64,000 nt of DNA from Cytobacillus horneckiae (lineage in GTDB: Bacteria > Bacillota > Bacilli > Bacillales > Cytobacillaceae), in the NCBI RefSeq assembly GCF_002835735.1, contig NZ_PISD01000050.1, forward strand, positions 54,916 through 118,915. The letters run 5' to 3'. The position numbers and the translations under genes are program-made. The notes beneath the pieces are model-generated. The model saw nothing but the letters and a program-made list of their open reading frames with translations, was not told where the DNA came from and made no database searches. Below, piece by piece: positions 17,689-26,226 of the stretch (positions within the stretch are counted from its first letter, which is position 1; every line of letters starts with the position of its first letter).

Positions 17689-18540
17689 ATGCAAAATATA
17701 TATCATCGTATTGCTGAGAAGTACCCTGAAATGAGTAAGTCGCAGCAGAAGGTAGCTGCATATATATTAGAGAATATAAATACGGTACCATTTTTGACAG
17801 TTGCAAAATTGGCAAAAAATGCTGAGGTGAGTGAAGCAACAATCATTAGATTTGCTGTGTTTCTAGGATATAATGGTTATTCAGAGCTTCAGCAGCTTAT
17901 GCAAAATTCGGTACAAAAGCAATTAACGACAACTGAGCGATTGAAATTGTCATCAAATATATACAGTGACCAAGGACAGGGAATTTTTGAATTGTTCCAG
18001 GATGATGTATCCAATATAGAAACAACGCTTGAAGGCTTGGACGAAAAACAATTTATGAAAGCAGCACATCATATTTTAGAAGGCAGAAGGATTTATATAT
18101 GTGCGAACCGCAGCGCGAAGGCATTAGGCGTGTTTCTGCATTATTATTTAAATATTATTATCGGTCACTCAGAATTGATCGGCTCTGCAGATACTGTATC
18201 TGAGCAATTATTTAAATTGCGTGAAAATGATGTAGTAATAGGCATCAGCTTCGCCCGTTACTCAATGAATACAATTGAGTTAGTTGAATATGCGAAAGAA
18301 CAAGGAGCAACAACGATTGCCATTACAGATAATTTAATGTCGCCGTTAATTCCATACTCTGATGCTGTTTTAACTGCATCCAGCAAGCTGCCAACGTTCA
18401 TCGATTCATTTACAGCACCAATGAGTCTCATTAATGCATTGATTGCTTATGTAGGGAAAGAACGGATGGATATTGTAGAGGAGCGGTTAGAGAAGCTGGA
18501 GGAATTATGGGAAAGGTTTGACATTTTTTATAAAAAGTAA
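17689..18540 (+). CDS. RpiR-family transcriptional regulator (HTH plus SIS domain)
   Basis: A 283-residue regulator. Residues 1-77 are the RpiR helix-turn-helix region (MSKSQQKVAAYILEN, VAKLAKNAEVSEATIIRFAVFLGY). Residues from about 115 to 255 are a sugar-isomerase (SIS) ligand domain with the RRIYICANRSAKAL phosphosugar loop. Members sense phosphosugars or amino sugars. The ATG at 17689 has only a weak AGGA site. It is followed by an SDR gene 26 bases downstream, probably co-transcribed, and faces a class III aminotransferase. The inducer is unknown. Confidence 0.88.
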   Translation: MQNIYHRIAEKYPEMSKSQQKVAAYILENINTVPFLTVAKLAKNAEVSEATIIRFAVFLGYNGYSELQQLMQNSVQKQLTTTERLKLSSNIYSDQGQGIFELFQDDVSNIETTLEGLDEKQFMKAAHHILEGRRIYICANRSAKALGVFLHYYLNIIIGHSELIGSADTVSEQLFKLRENDVVIGISFARYSMNTIELVEYAKEQGATTIAITDNLMSPLIPYSDAVLTASSKLPTFIDSFTAPMSLINALIAYVGKERMDIVEERLEKLEELWERFDIFYKK

Positions 18541-18566
18541 ATGATACATACTTTGGAGGGGTTGGA

Positions 18567-19352
18567 ATGGATTTAAATCTTCGAGGAAAAGTCGCTTTAG
18601 TACAAGCATCCAGTCAAGGGCTCGGTAAGGCCATCGCCTTGCAGCTTGCAAAAGAAGGCGTAAAAGTGATGATTTCAAGCCGCAATGAAGAAAAGCTCCA
18701 AGCTGTGCAACAGGAATTTAAAATTGAGCATGGACTTGAGGTGCTTTATCACGTAGCTGATGTCACAAGTGCAAGCGATCTTAAAGCTCTAGCTGCAAAG
18801 ACTGTAGAAATGTATGGAACGATTGACATTTTAGTAAATAATGCCGGAGGTCCTCCTGGAGGAACTTTTGAAGAATTATCTGATGAGGATTGGGAGCATG
18901 CGTTCCAATTAAACTTGCTCAGCTATGTAAGAAATATCCGTGCGGTGCTTCCAGAGCTGAAAAAAAGCGGCGGGAAAATTATCAATGTAGCTTCTACATC
19001 TATAAAACAGCCAATCCCCGGATTATTATTATCCAATACATTCCGCCTAGGAATTGTAGGGTTAACTAAAACACTAGCAGATGAACTGGCACAGTACAAT
19101 ATTCTTATTAATACGGTTGCTCCCGGCAGAATTGCCACTGACCGCGTAGATTATCTTGACCAATTAAGCGCAGATAAGAGAAATGTTTCAAAGGAACAGG
19201 TAAAAGAAGAATCGCTGAAAAAGATTCCGCTTGGCCGCTATGGAACGCCTGAGGAGTTTGCCAATATCGTCACTTTCCTTGCATCTGATGTTAATAGCTA
19301 TGTGACAGGAAGCTCGATTCTCGTTGACGGCGGGATGGTCAGATCATTATAA
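18567..19352 (+). CDS. SDR-family oxidoreductase lacking the canonical catalytic Tyr-x3-Lys
   Basis: A 261-residue Rossmann protein of the short-chain dehydrogenase superfamily. The dinucleotide loop reads QASSQGLGKAIA in place of TGASSGIG. NNAGG is present, and the C-terminal half has NTVAPGRI and the GSSILVDGGM ending. Where YxxxK should be, the sequence reads SNTFRLG. This matches the described BKR-like SDR subgroup that lacks a perfect catalytic tetrad. The ribosome site TTGGAGGGG suits the ATG. Co-transcription with rpiR is likely. Reductase activity on an acyl or sugar substrate is uncertain because of the altered active site. Confidence 0.82.
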   Translation: MDLNLRGKVALVQASSQGLGKAIALQLAKEGVKVMISSRNEEKLQAVQQEFKIEHGLEVLYHVADVTSASDLKALAAKTVEMYGTIDILVNNAGGPPGGTFEELSDEDWEHAFQLNLLSYVRNIRAVLPELKKSGGKIINVASTSIKQPIPGLLLSNTFRLGIVGLTKTLADELAQYNILINTVAPGRIATDRVDYLDQLSADKRNVSKEQVKEESLKKIPLGRYGTPEEFANIVTFLASDVNSYVTGSSILVDGGMVRSL

Positions 19353-19369
19353 GAATTAATAGTAATCTA

Positions 19370-19398
19370 TTGACTGGCAAAAAGTTCAATATTAAAAT
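19370..19398 (+). promoter_or_regulatory. Sigma-A promoter of htpG
   Basis: -35 TTGACT (19370-19375), a 17-base spacer, and -10 TAAAAT (19393-19398), directly followed by the CIRCE operator. Confidence 0.82.
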
Positions 19399-19402
19399 AT
19401 TA

Positions 19403-19429
19403 TTAGCACTCATAAGAGTTGAGTGCTAA
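19403..19429. promoter_or_regulatory. CIRCE operator (HrcA binding site) upstream of htpG
   Basis: TTAGCACTC (19403-19411), nine bases, then GAGTGCTAA (19421-19429): an exact match to the CIRCE consensus. It begins five bases after the -10 hexamer, the usual place for HrcA repression of chaperone genes. Confidence 0.95.
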
Positions 19430-19467
19430 TTTTAGTTCCATCGATATTTTAACAAGGAGGAGGAAGT

Positions 19468-21351
19468 ATGGTGGAGAAAGTACAATTCCAAGCAGAATCA
19501 AAAAGATTGCTAGAAATGATGGTCAACTCTATTTACTCTCAAAAGGAAGTGTTTTTAAGAGAGCTTATTTCAAACGCAAGTGATGCGATTGATAAAATCT
19601 ATTACAAAACCTTATCAGATGAAAACTTAGTTTTTGCAAAAGACAATTACTACATAAAAGTGGTGCCAAATAAAGAGAATCGTACGTTGAAAATAGTAGA
19701 TACAGGCATAGGAATGACGAAGGAAGAGCTGGAAAACAACCTTGGAGTCATTGCTAAAAGCGGATCTTTAGCGTTTAAAACAGAAAATGAATCCAAAGAT
19801 GGACATGATATCATCGGCCAGTTTGGCGTAGGTTTCTATGCTGCTTTTATGGTTGCGGATTTAGTAACTGTAGAAACGAGAGCGCTTGGCAGCGATGAAG
19901 CATATAAATGGGAATCAGAAGGGGCAGACGGGTATACGATAGTTCCTAGCAGCAAAGAATCTGTAGGCACTGAAATTACCTTAAAAATTAAAGAAAACGA
20001 AGAAGAAGAAAGCTATGATGAGTTCTTAGAAGAATATCAATTGAAGTCTATCATAAAAAAATACTCGGATTTTATTCGTTATCCTATTAAAATGGACATC
20101 ACTTCAAGCCGTCCAAAGGCAGACAGCGAAAATGAATTTGAGGAATTTACTGAAGAACAAATCATCAACAGCATGGTGCCGATTTGGCGCAAAAATAAAA
20201 GTGAATTAACTGATGAAGATTATCATCATTTTTATGCTGAAAAACGCTACGGCTTTGATAAACCGTTAAAACATATTCATGTGAGCGTAGATGGCACAAT
20301 TCGCTACAATGCAATCCTTTTTATCCCGGAAAACAAGCCTTTTGACTATTATTCTCAAGAGTTTGAAAAAGGGCTTGAGCTATACTCTAACGGTGTCCTT
20401 ATTATGGAGAAATGCGGAGACTTGCTCCCTGATCATTTTAGCTTTGTTAAAGGAATGGTCGACTCTGAAGACCTATCATTAAACATCTCAAGGGAAATTC
20501 TGCAGCAGGATCGCCAGCTTAAGTTGATTGCGAAGAACATCAGCAAGAAAATTAAAAGCGAACTAAAAAGCTTGCTGAAAAATGATCGCGAAAAATACGA
20601 ATCATTCTACCAAGCGTTTGGCCGCCAATTAAAATTCGGCGTTTATAATGAATTCGGCGCACATAAAGATACACTAAAAGATTTAGTGATGTTTTACTCA
20701 TCAAAAGAGAAAAAGCTAGTAACACTTGATGAATATATTTCTAGAATGCCTGAGGATCAAAAATATATCTATTATGCAACTGGTGATTCTATAGATCGCA
20801 TAGATAAGCTCCCGCAAACAGAGCTTGTAGCAGACAAAGGCTATGAGATTCTCTACTTTACAGAAGATATTGATGAATTTGCGATTAAAATGCTTATGAA
20901 CTATGAAGATAAAGAGTTTAAATCTGTTTCCAGCGGAGATTTAGGCATTGAAGCAGATGAAAAAGACAATGCCGACGATGAATCAACGGAAGAGGAAAAA
21001 GAAATTTTCTCTGCTATGAAAGAAATCCTTTCTGGAAAAGTGAAGGATGTAAGAGCTTCGAAACGATTGAAGTCCCATCCAGTATGTTTAACAGCTGATG
21101 GAGAGGTAACGATAGAAATGGAAAAGGTGTTAAGCATGATGCCTGACAACCAAAATGTCAAAGCTGACAAAGTGTTAGAAATTAACATGAATCATAATGT
21201 CTTCCAGTCTTTACAATCGGCATATCATGGTGATAAAGAAAAATTGAGCTTATTTACAAACTTGCTATATAATCAAGCATTGCTTATCGAAGGTTTAACG
21301 ATTGAAGACCCTGTAGAATTTACAAATGATATTTGCAAAGTAATGATATAA
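19468..21351 (+). CDS. htpG: Molecular chaperone HtpG (Hsp90)
   Basis: A 627-residue cytosolic Hsp90 chaperone, full length for Bacillus. The GHKL ATPase domain shows [26 protein letters not shown] and [15 protein letters not shown]. The middle domain has [16 protein letters not shown] and the catalytic-loop arginine in [11 protein letters not shown]. The C-terminal dimerisation region ends without an MEEVD tail, as in bacteria. The ATG follows AAGGAGGAGG. It is monocistronic, with a CIRCE-controlled promoter and a long terminator. This places it under HrcA here, unlike B. subtilis, where htpG is regarded as independent of CIRCE. Confidence 0.97.
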   Translation: MVEKVQFQAESKRLLEMMVNSIYSQKEVFLRELISNASDAIDKIYYKTLSDENLVFAKDNYYIKVVPNKENRTLKIVDTGIGMTKEELENNLGVIAKSGSLAFKTENESKDGHDIIGQFGVGFYAAFMVADLVTVETRALGSDEAYKWESEGADGYTIVPSSKESVGTEITLKIKENEEEESYDEFLEEYQLKSIIKKYSDFIRYPIKMDITSSRPKADSENEFEEFTEEQIINSMVPIWRKNKSELTDEDYHHFYAEKRYGFDKPLKHIHVSVDGTIRYNAILFIPENKPFDYYSQEFEKGLELYSNGVLIMEKCGDLLPDHFSFVKGMVDSEDLSLNISREILQQDRQLKLIAKNISKKIKSELKSLLKNDREKYESFYQAFGRQLKFGVYNEFGAHKDTLKDLVMFYSSKEKKLVTLDEYISRMPEDQKYIYYATGDSIDRIDKLPQTELVADKGYEILYFTEDIDEFAIKMLMNYEDKEFKSVSSGDLGIEADEKDNADDESTEEEKEIFSAMKEILSGKVKDVRASKRLKSHPVCLTADGEVTIEMEKVLSMMPDNQNVKADKVLEINMNHNVFQSLQSAYHGDKEKLSLFTNLLYNQALLIEGLTIEDPVEFTNDICKVMI

Positions 21352-21390
21352 AAAAAATCGGCTTTTCCTAGTAACAGAGGGAAAATAACA

Positions 21391-21440
21391 AAAAGCAGCA
21401 GAAGTAAAACACCGTTTTATTTCTGCTGCTTTTTATCTTT
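21391..21440 (+). terminator. Strong rho-independent terminator of htpG
   Basis: A 20-base arm (21391-21410) pairs with 21414-21433 with a single G-T pair, over a three-base loop, followed by a T-rich run. Confidence 0.92.
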
Positions 21441-21883
21441 TTTCGGATAGTATAACTATGCAAATACCTAGTCTGTTTCCTATCTATAGGAATAACAAAT
21501 TATATCCCATCTCCATTTAGATTTGCGTATCCTTCTTAACATATATTTATCATGCACATATATTGACTTTAAATGTTATTAAAAGTCACATTGTATTTTT
21601 ATGCGTTAGTGTGTATTTTTATTATTACTAAAATTAAAACGCTTACATTTACTTAACTTAACACTTTGACAAACATTCATAACAATTTATTTTACGATAT
21701 GTATAGTGATTAATAGGCTTGAACACAGTAAAATAGTTATAAGATTCTAATAATTCTGTTTAATGAATGTTAGATAAACTTACATATGTGATGGTTAACT
21801 GTTAGATAAATTATTTACTGTCAGGCTTTTATTGTTTATTACATATGTAAGTAAAAATGAATGATAAAAAGGAGGTATAAGTT
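21441..21883 (+). promoter_or_regulatory. Upstream control region of the pyrimidine operon
   Basis: About 440 AT-rich bases without a convincing gene. Three elements stand out. A cre-like site on the minus strand (21633-21647) reads TGTAAGCGTTTTAAT, a candidate CcpA target. A possible promoter has TTGACA (21666-21671) and TATTTT (21688-21693), spacing 16. ACTTACATATGT (21778-21789) and its inverted copy ACATATGTAAGT (21841-21852) share the self-complementary core ACATATGT and could bind a regulator, possibly the PucR protein encoded at 44180. GTTAGATAAA also occurs twice between them. Confidence 0.5.
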
Positions 21884-23251
21884 TTGACTAATTGTTCAAG
21901 CGAATTAATAGAAAAACTTAACAGCAACTTTGAAGAAGCAGAGCCGCCTTTTTCGAAACATGAAGCGCATGATGAATCAAATCGATGCTTGTTTTGCTAT
22001 GACGCTCCATGTATCCAAGCATGTCCAACAGGAATAGACATTCCAGGATTTATTAAAAAGATTGCATCGGGCAATATGCTGGGCGCAAGTAAAACGATTA
22101 TGTCAGCTAACCCAGTAGGTGCAAGCTGCGCCAGAGTTTGTCCAACTGAGGAGCTTTGTGAAGGAGCATGTGTACTTAATTCATCCACTAAACCAATCCT
22201 GATAGGCAATTTGCAGAGATATGCAACTGATTGGGCAATTAATAATGAAGCGGTATTATTTGAAGCGGGAAAACCGAACGGGAAAAAAGTGGCGATTGTT
22301 GGAGGCGGGCCAGCAGGATTATCTGCCGCTAGAGAGCTTGCCAGAATGGGCTATTCCGTCACCATTTTTGAAGCGGAGAAAGAAGCTGGCGGTTTAAATA
22401 CTTATGGCATTGTGTCGTTTAGATTGCCACAAAAGATATCCTATTGGGAAGTAGATCAAGTGAAAAGCTTAAATGTAGAAATTAAAACAAATACAAAAGT
22501 AGGAAAAGACATATTGCCAAGCGAAATATTAAAAAACTTTGATTCTGTCCTTTTGGCCATCGGTATGTCATCTGTCCCGAGCCTTGGCATTGAGGGAGAG
22601 GAATTTGATGGTGTCCATGATGCCATTGAATTTGTAAAAAATACGAAGATAAATGATATTACCGACGAGTATGTAGGTAAAAAAGCGGTCGTAATAGGTG
22701 CCGGAAACACTGCGATAGATGCAGCAACATGCTCTGTCAGATTAGGTGCAGAAAATGTAAAAATTTTATATCGCAGAACATTAGATGAAATGACTGCTTA
22801 TGATTTTGAATACGAATTTGCTAAGCAGGATGGAGTCGAATTTAGGTGGTTAACTGCACCGAAGCGGATTATTGGCGATGAACGTGGAAAAGTAACAGGA
22901 ATTGAGTGTATAAAAATGAAGCTTTCAGAAGCGGGTGCTGACGGCAGAAAACGTCCAATTCCTATCGAAGGGTCGGAGTTTATTTTAGAGGCTGATGCGG
23001 TTATCAAAGCGATTGGACAAAGCAGATATATCGATTTAATTGAACAATTTAACATTAGCCATGAGGACGGCGTGGTCAAAATTCATCCGGAAAGCTATCA
23101 AACTTCAAATAAAAAAGTATTTGCTTGCGGTGATGTGATATTTGGAAAAGGCCAGGGAGAAGCAATGGTTGTTTCGGCAGCACAGCAAGGAAAGGATAGT
23201 GCCTATGCCATTCACCGTACATTATCTAAGAGAGCGATAGAAACAGCTTAG
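21884..23251 (+). CDS. preT: NAD-dependent dihydropyrimidine dehydrogenase, PreT-like subunit
   Basis: A 455-residue flavin and iron-sulfur electron-input subunit. Residues 1-110 form the cysteine-rich Fer4_20 domain (CLFCYDAPCIQACPTGIDIP, GASCARVCPTEELCEGAC). An FAD-binding Rossmann motif follows (VAIVGGGPAGLSAA), then an NAD(P)-binding motif (VVIGAGNTAIDAA) and a terminal FACGDV...GEAMVVSAAQQG flavin motif. With PreA it transfers electrons between NAD(P)H and uracil or thymine. The TTG start has AAGGAGG eight bases upstream. It is the first gene of the reductive pyrimidine operon. Glutamate synthase small subunits are similar, but the preA neighbour decides the assignment. Confidence 0.9.
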   Translation: MTNCSSELIEKLNSNFEEAEPPFSKHEAHDESNRCLFCYDAPCIQACPTGIDIPGFIKKIASGNMLGASKTIMSANPVGASCARVCPTEELCEGACVLNSSTKPILIGNLQRYATDWAINNEAVLFEAGKPNGKKVAIVGGGPAGLSAARELARMGYSVTIFEAEKEAGGLNTYGIVSFRLPQKISYWEVDQVKSLNVEIKTNTKVGKDILPSEILKNFDSVLLAIGMSSVPSLGIEGEEFDGVHDAIEFVKNTKINDITDEYVGKKAVVIGAGNTAIDAATCSVRLGAENVKILYRRTLDEMTAYDFEYEFAKQDGVEFRWLTAPKRIIGDERGKVTGIECIKMKLSEAGADGRKRPIPIEGSEFILEADAVIKAIGQSRYIDLIEQFNISHEDGVVKIHPESYQTSNKKVFACGDVIFGKGQGEAMVVSAAQQGKDSAYAIHRTLSKRAIETA

Positions 23252-23260
23252 GTGAAATTT

Positions 23261-23294
23261 CCATCAGTTGTGGAAGAAACTCAACAACGGATGG
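23261..23294 (+). other. Hairpin in the 149-base preT-preA gap
   Basis: CCATCAGTTGT (23261-23271) pairs with ACAACGGATGG (23284-23294) with one mismatch. There is no U tract, so it is not a classical terminator. It may affect mRNA processing or translation of preA. Confidence 0.45.
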
Positions 23295-23400
23295 TAAGTT
23301 GAACAAATCGGGCTTTAACTGGTGGTTGATTTCCACAGAAGCCTTGAAGCGAGGGGCTTACTGCCTGTTACTGCGCGATATTCTATTAGGAGGTGGAATG

Positions 23401-24687
23401 ATGGCAGATTTACGAACGAATATTGCAGGAATAGAATCTCCAAATCCATTTTGGCTGGCTTCAGCGCCACCAACAAATTCAGGTTACCAGGTACAGCGAG
23501 CCTTCGAAGCAGGCTGGGGAGGCGCCGTTTGGAAAACACTCGGAGATCCAATATTGAATGTTTCCTCGAGATTTGCGGCGGTCAGCTTTAACGGCCAGAA
23601 AGTAGCGGGCTTTAATAACATCGAATTAATTACAGACAGGCCATTAGAGGTGAATTTAAAGGAAATTTATGAAACAAAAAAGAAATTTCCAAACCATGCG
23701 ATCATCGCATCATTAATGGTTGAGCCAAAACAGGAAAAATGGCATGAAATAGTAAAGCGTGTGGAAGAGGCTGGTGTAGATGGTTTAGAGCTGAATTTTG
23801 GCTGTCCGCACGGCATGGCTGAGAGGGGAATGGGCGCTGCTTCGGGTCAAGTTCCATCATTGGTGGAACAGCAGACCTACTGGGTGAAAGAAGTCGCAAA
23901 AACGCCTGTAATTGTCAAGCTGACGCCGAATATCACTGATATAACCGCCACAGCTGAAGCGGCTGTAAATGGCGGAGCTGATGCAATAAGTATGATTAAC
24001 ACGATCAATAGTTTAGCAGGGGTAGATATAGATACGTGGAATACAATTCCGCATGTTGGCGGAAAAGGTGCACACGGAGGCTATTGCGGTCCTGCTGTTA
24101 AGCCAATAGCATTGAATATGGTAGGAGAATGTGCTCGTCATTCGCATATTAATGTTCCTATTTCCGGAATCGGCGGCATATCTAATTGGCAGGATGCAGT
24201 GGAATTTATGTTAATGGGGTCCACTAGTGTTCAAGTGTGTACTGCGGCAATGCATCACGGATTTAGAATTGTAGAAGACATGATTGATGGATTGAGTAAT
24301 TACCTTGATGGAAAGGGAATTCAATCTGTTACCGAGATCATTGGCAAATCAGTTCCTAAATATTCAGACTGGGGCGATTTGGATTTAAATTATAAGATTG
24401 TTGCAAGAATTAACAATGATGTTTGCATCAACTGTAATAAGTGTCATATTGCATGTGAGGATACTTCGCACCAATGTATTGATATGTATACGGAAGCAGA
24501 TGGTACGAAAGGGTTGCGTGTTCGTGAAGAGGACTGCGTTGGATGTAATTTATGTTCGATCGTATGTCCGGAAGATGGAGCTATTGATATGGTGGAAATG
24601 ACTCATGAATTGCCGCCGATGACTTGGAATGAAAGGCAAGCTGCACTTGGTAAAGTAGCATGTGAAGTTGATATAGCTGCGAAATAA
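23401..24687 (+). CDS. preA: NAD-dependent dihydropyrimidine dehydrogenase, PreA-like catalytic subunit
   Basis: A 428-residue protein. A dihydroorotate-dehydrogenase-like FMN barrel (ESPNPFWLASAPPTNSG, ELNFGCPHGMAERGMG, KLTPNITDITA, ISGIGGI) is followed by two 4Fe-4S clusters near the C-terminus (CINCNKCHIAC, CVGCNLCSIVCPE). It reduces uracil and thymine to the 5,6-dihydro bases with PreT. The ATG at 23401 is chosen because AGGAGG (23388-23393) is seven bases upstream; the open frame reaches back to 23299 without a ribosome site. The mobile active-site loop has Ser (GAASGQ) where mammalian DPD has the acid-base Cys (ACGQ). This loop also varies in other bacterial members. Confidence 0.92.
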   Translation: MADLRTNIAGIESPNPFWLASAPPTNSGYQVQRAFEAGWGGAVWKTLGDPILNVSSRFAAVSFNGQKVAGFNNIELITDRPLEVNLKEIYETKKKFPNHAIIASLMVEPKQEKWHEIVKRVEEAGVDGLELNFGCPHGMAERGMGAASGQVPSLVEQQTYWVKEVAKTPVIVKLTPNITDITATAEAAVNGGADAISMINTINSLAGVDIDTWNTIPHVGGKGAHGGYCGPAVKPIALNMVGECARHSHINVPISGIGGISNWQDAVEFMLMGSTSVQVCTAAMHHGFRIVEDMIDGLSNYLDGKGIQSVTEIIGKSVPKYSDWGDLDLNYKIVARINNDVCINCNKCHIACEDTSHQCIDMYTEADGTKGLRVREEDCVGCNLCSIVCPEDGAIDMVEMTHELPPMTWNERQAALGKVACEVDIAAK

Positions 24688-24714
24688 TTACACCAATAAG
24701 GAGGAGCATGACAA

Positions 24715-26124
24715 ATGAATAAAGTGATAAAAAATGGCGTTATCGTTACGGCAACAGACACTTTTCAAGCAGATATATTAATAGAAAACGAAACCATCGT
24801 CCAAATAGGTGAGGATATAAATATTCCAGGGGCAGAGGTCATTGACGCAAAAGGGAATTATGTTTTTCCAGGCGGCATTGATCCTCATACACATTTAGAT
24901 ATGCCCTTTGGAGGAACCGTTACAAAGGATGATTTTGAAACTGGAACAAGAGCTGCGGCATTTGGCGGAACTACTACCATTATCGATTTCTGCTTAACAA
25001 AAAAGGGAGAGACCTTAAAGAGCGCAGTCGACACGTGGCATGAAAAGTCTAAGAATAAAGCGGTTATAGATTACGGCTTTCACCTGCAAATCGTTGAGAG
25101 CAGTGACAAAATATTAGAAGAATTACCGAAAATGGTGGAGGAAGAGGGCATAACTTCACTCAAAGTTTTTATGGCATATAAAAATCAATTCCAGGCAGAT
25201 GATGAAACATTATATAAAACACTTATCGCCGGAAAAGAGCTTGGCGCCCTAGTGATGGTTCATGCAGAGAATGGTGATGTAATTGATTATTTAGTAAAAA
25301 AAGCATTGAAGGAAGGGAATACGGACCCTATCTATCATGCATTAACAAGACCACCAGAAGCTGAGGCAGAAGCGACTGGAAGGGCGGCTACATTAACTGG
25401 GTTATCTGAATCTCAGCTTTATGTTGTCCATGTTTCTTGTGCCGATGCTGCTAAGAAGATTGCTGAAGCAAGAAATCAAGGCATTGATATATGGGGTGAG
25501 ACATGTCCACAATATTTGGTGCTCGATCAAAGCTATTTAGAAAAAGAAAATTTTGAAGGTGCCAAGTATGTCTGGTCTCCGCCGCTGCGTGAAAAATGGA
25601 ATCAAGAATTTTTGTGGAATGCTCTTAAATCTGGACAGCTGCAAACATTAGGGTCAGACCAATGTTCATTTGACTTTGCTGGTCAAAAGGATTTAGGTAA
25701 AGAAGATTTCTCTAAAATACCGAATGGCGGTCCGATTATTGAAGACCGCGTAAGCATTCTCTTTTCTGAGGGGGTGAAGAAGGGACGAATCAGTCTGAAT
25801 CAATTTGTGGATATCACATCTACGAAAGCTGCAAAGCTATTTGGACTATATCCTAAAAAAGGAACCATTGCTGTAGGCGCCGATGCGGACATTGTTATCT
25901 TTGATCCGAATATAGAAAGAACTATTTCTGCTGAGACACATCATATGGCAGTTGATTACAATGCGTTCGAAGGCATAAAGGTAACAGGCGAGCCAGTTTC
26001 GGTTTTATCCCGAGGAAACTTTGTTATTCGTGATAAGGAATACACTGGCAAAGCCGGTGATGGACAATTCATTAAACGCGCTAAGTATGGCACGTCACTT
26101 CAAAAAGATAAAACTATGATTTAA
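24715..26124 (+). CDS. hydA: Dihydropyrimidinase
   Basis: A 469-residue cyclic amidohydrolase that opens dihydrouracil or dihydrothymine to the N-carbamoyl-beta-amino acid. The zinc ligands HTHLD, the carbamylated lysine (Lys150 in SLKVFMAYK), VHAENGDVI, VVHVSCADAA and the GSDQCSFDF aspartate are all in place. Length and motif spacing fit D-hydantoinase/dihydropyrimidinase. The ATG follows AAGGAGGAGC and lies 27 bases after preA, in the same operon. A hydantoinase role is possible from sequence alone, but preTA upstream favours pyrimidine breakdown. Confidence 0.94.
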   Translation: MNKVIKNGVIVTATDTFQADILIENETIVQIGEDINIPGAEVIDAKGNYVFPGGIDPHTHLDMPFGGTVTKDDFETGTRAAAFGGTTTIIDFCLTKKGETLKSAVDTWHEKSKNKAVIDYGFHLQIVESSDKILEELPKMVEEEGITSLKVFMAYKNQFQADDETLYKTLIAGKELGALVMVHAENGDVIDYLVKKALKEGNTDPIYHALTRPPEAEAEATGRAATLTGLSESQLYVVHVSCADAAKKIAEARNQGIDIWGETCPQYLVLDQSYLEKENFEGAKYVWSPPLREKWNQEFLWNALKSGQLQTLGSDQCSFDFAGQKDLGKEDFSKIPNGGPIIEDRVSILFSEGVKKGRISLNQFVDITSTKAAKLFGLYPKKGTIAVGADADIVIFDPNIERTISAETHHMAVDYNAFEGIKVTGEPVSVLSRGNFVIRDKEYTGKAGDGQFIKRAKYGTSLQKDKTMI

Positions 26125-26141
26125 CAACTTTCATTCATTCC

Positions 26142-26172
26142 TACCCTGCTGCAAAATTTTTGTAGCAGGGTA
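26142..26172 (+). other. Stable hairpin between hydA and the permease gene
   Basis: TACCCTGCT (26142-26150) pairs with AGCAGGGTA (26164-26172), and the A and T runs inside can extend the stem to about 15 pairs. No U tract follows (TCAATC), so it looks like an mRNA-processing or stabilising hairpin and not a full terminator. Confidence 0.55.
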
Positions 26173-26226
26173 TCAATCATCACGAGCATATAATTGTTTG
26201 GCTGTGAATATAAGGAGGTGTCCAAA

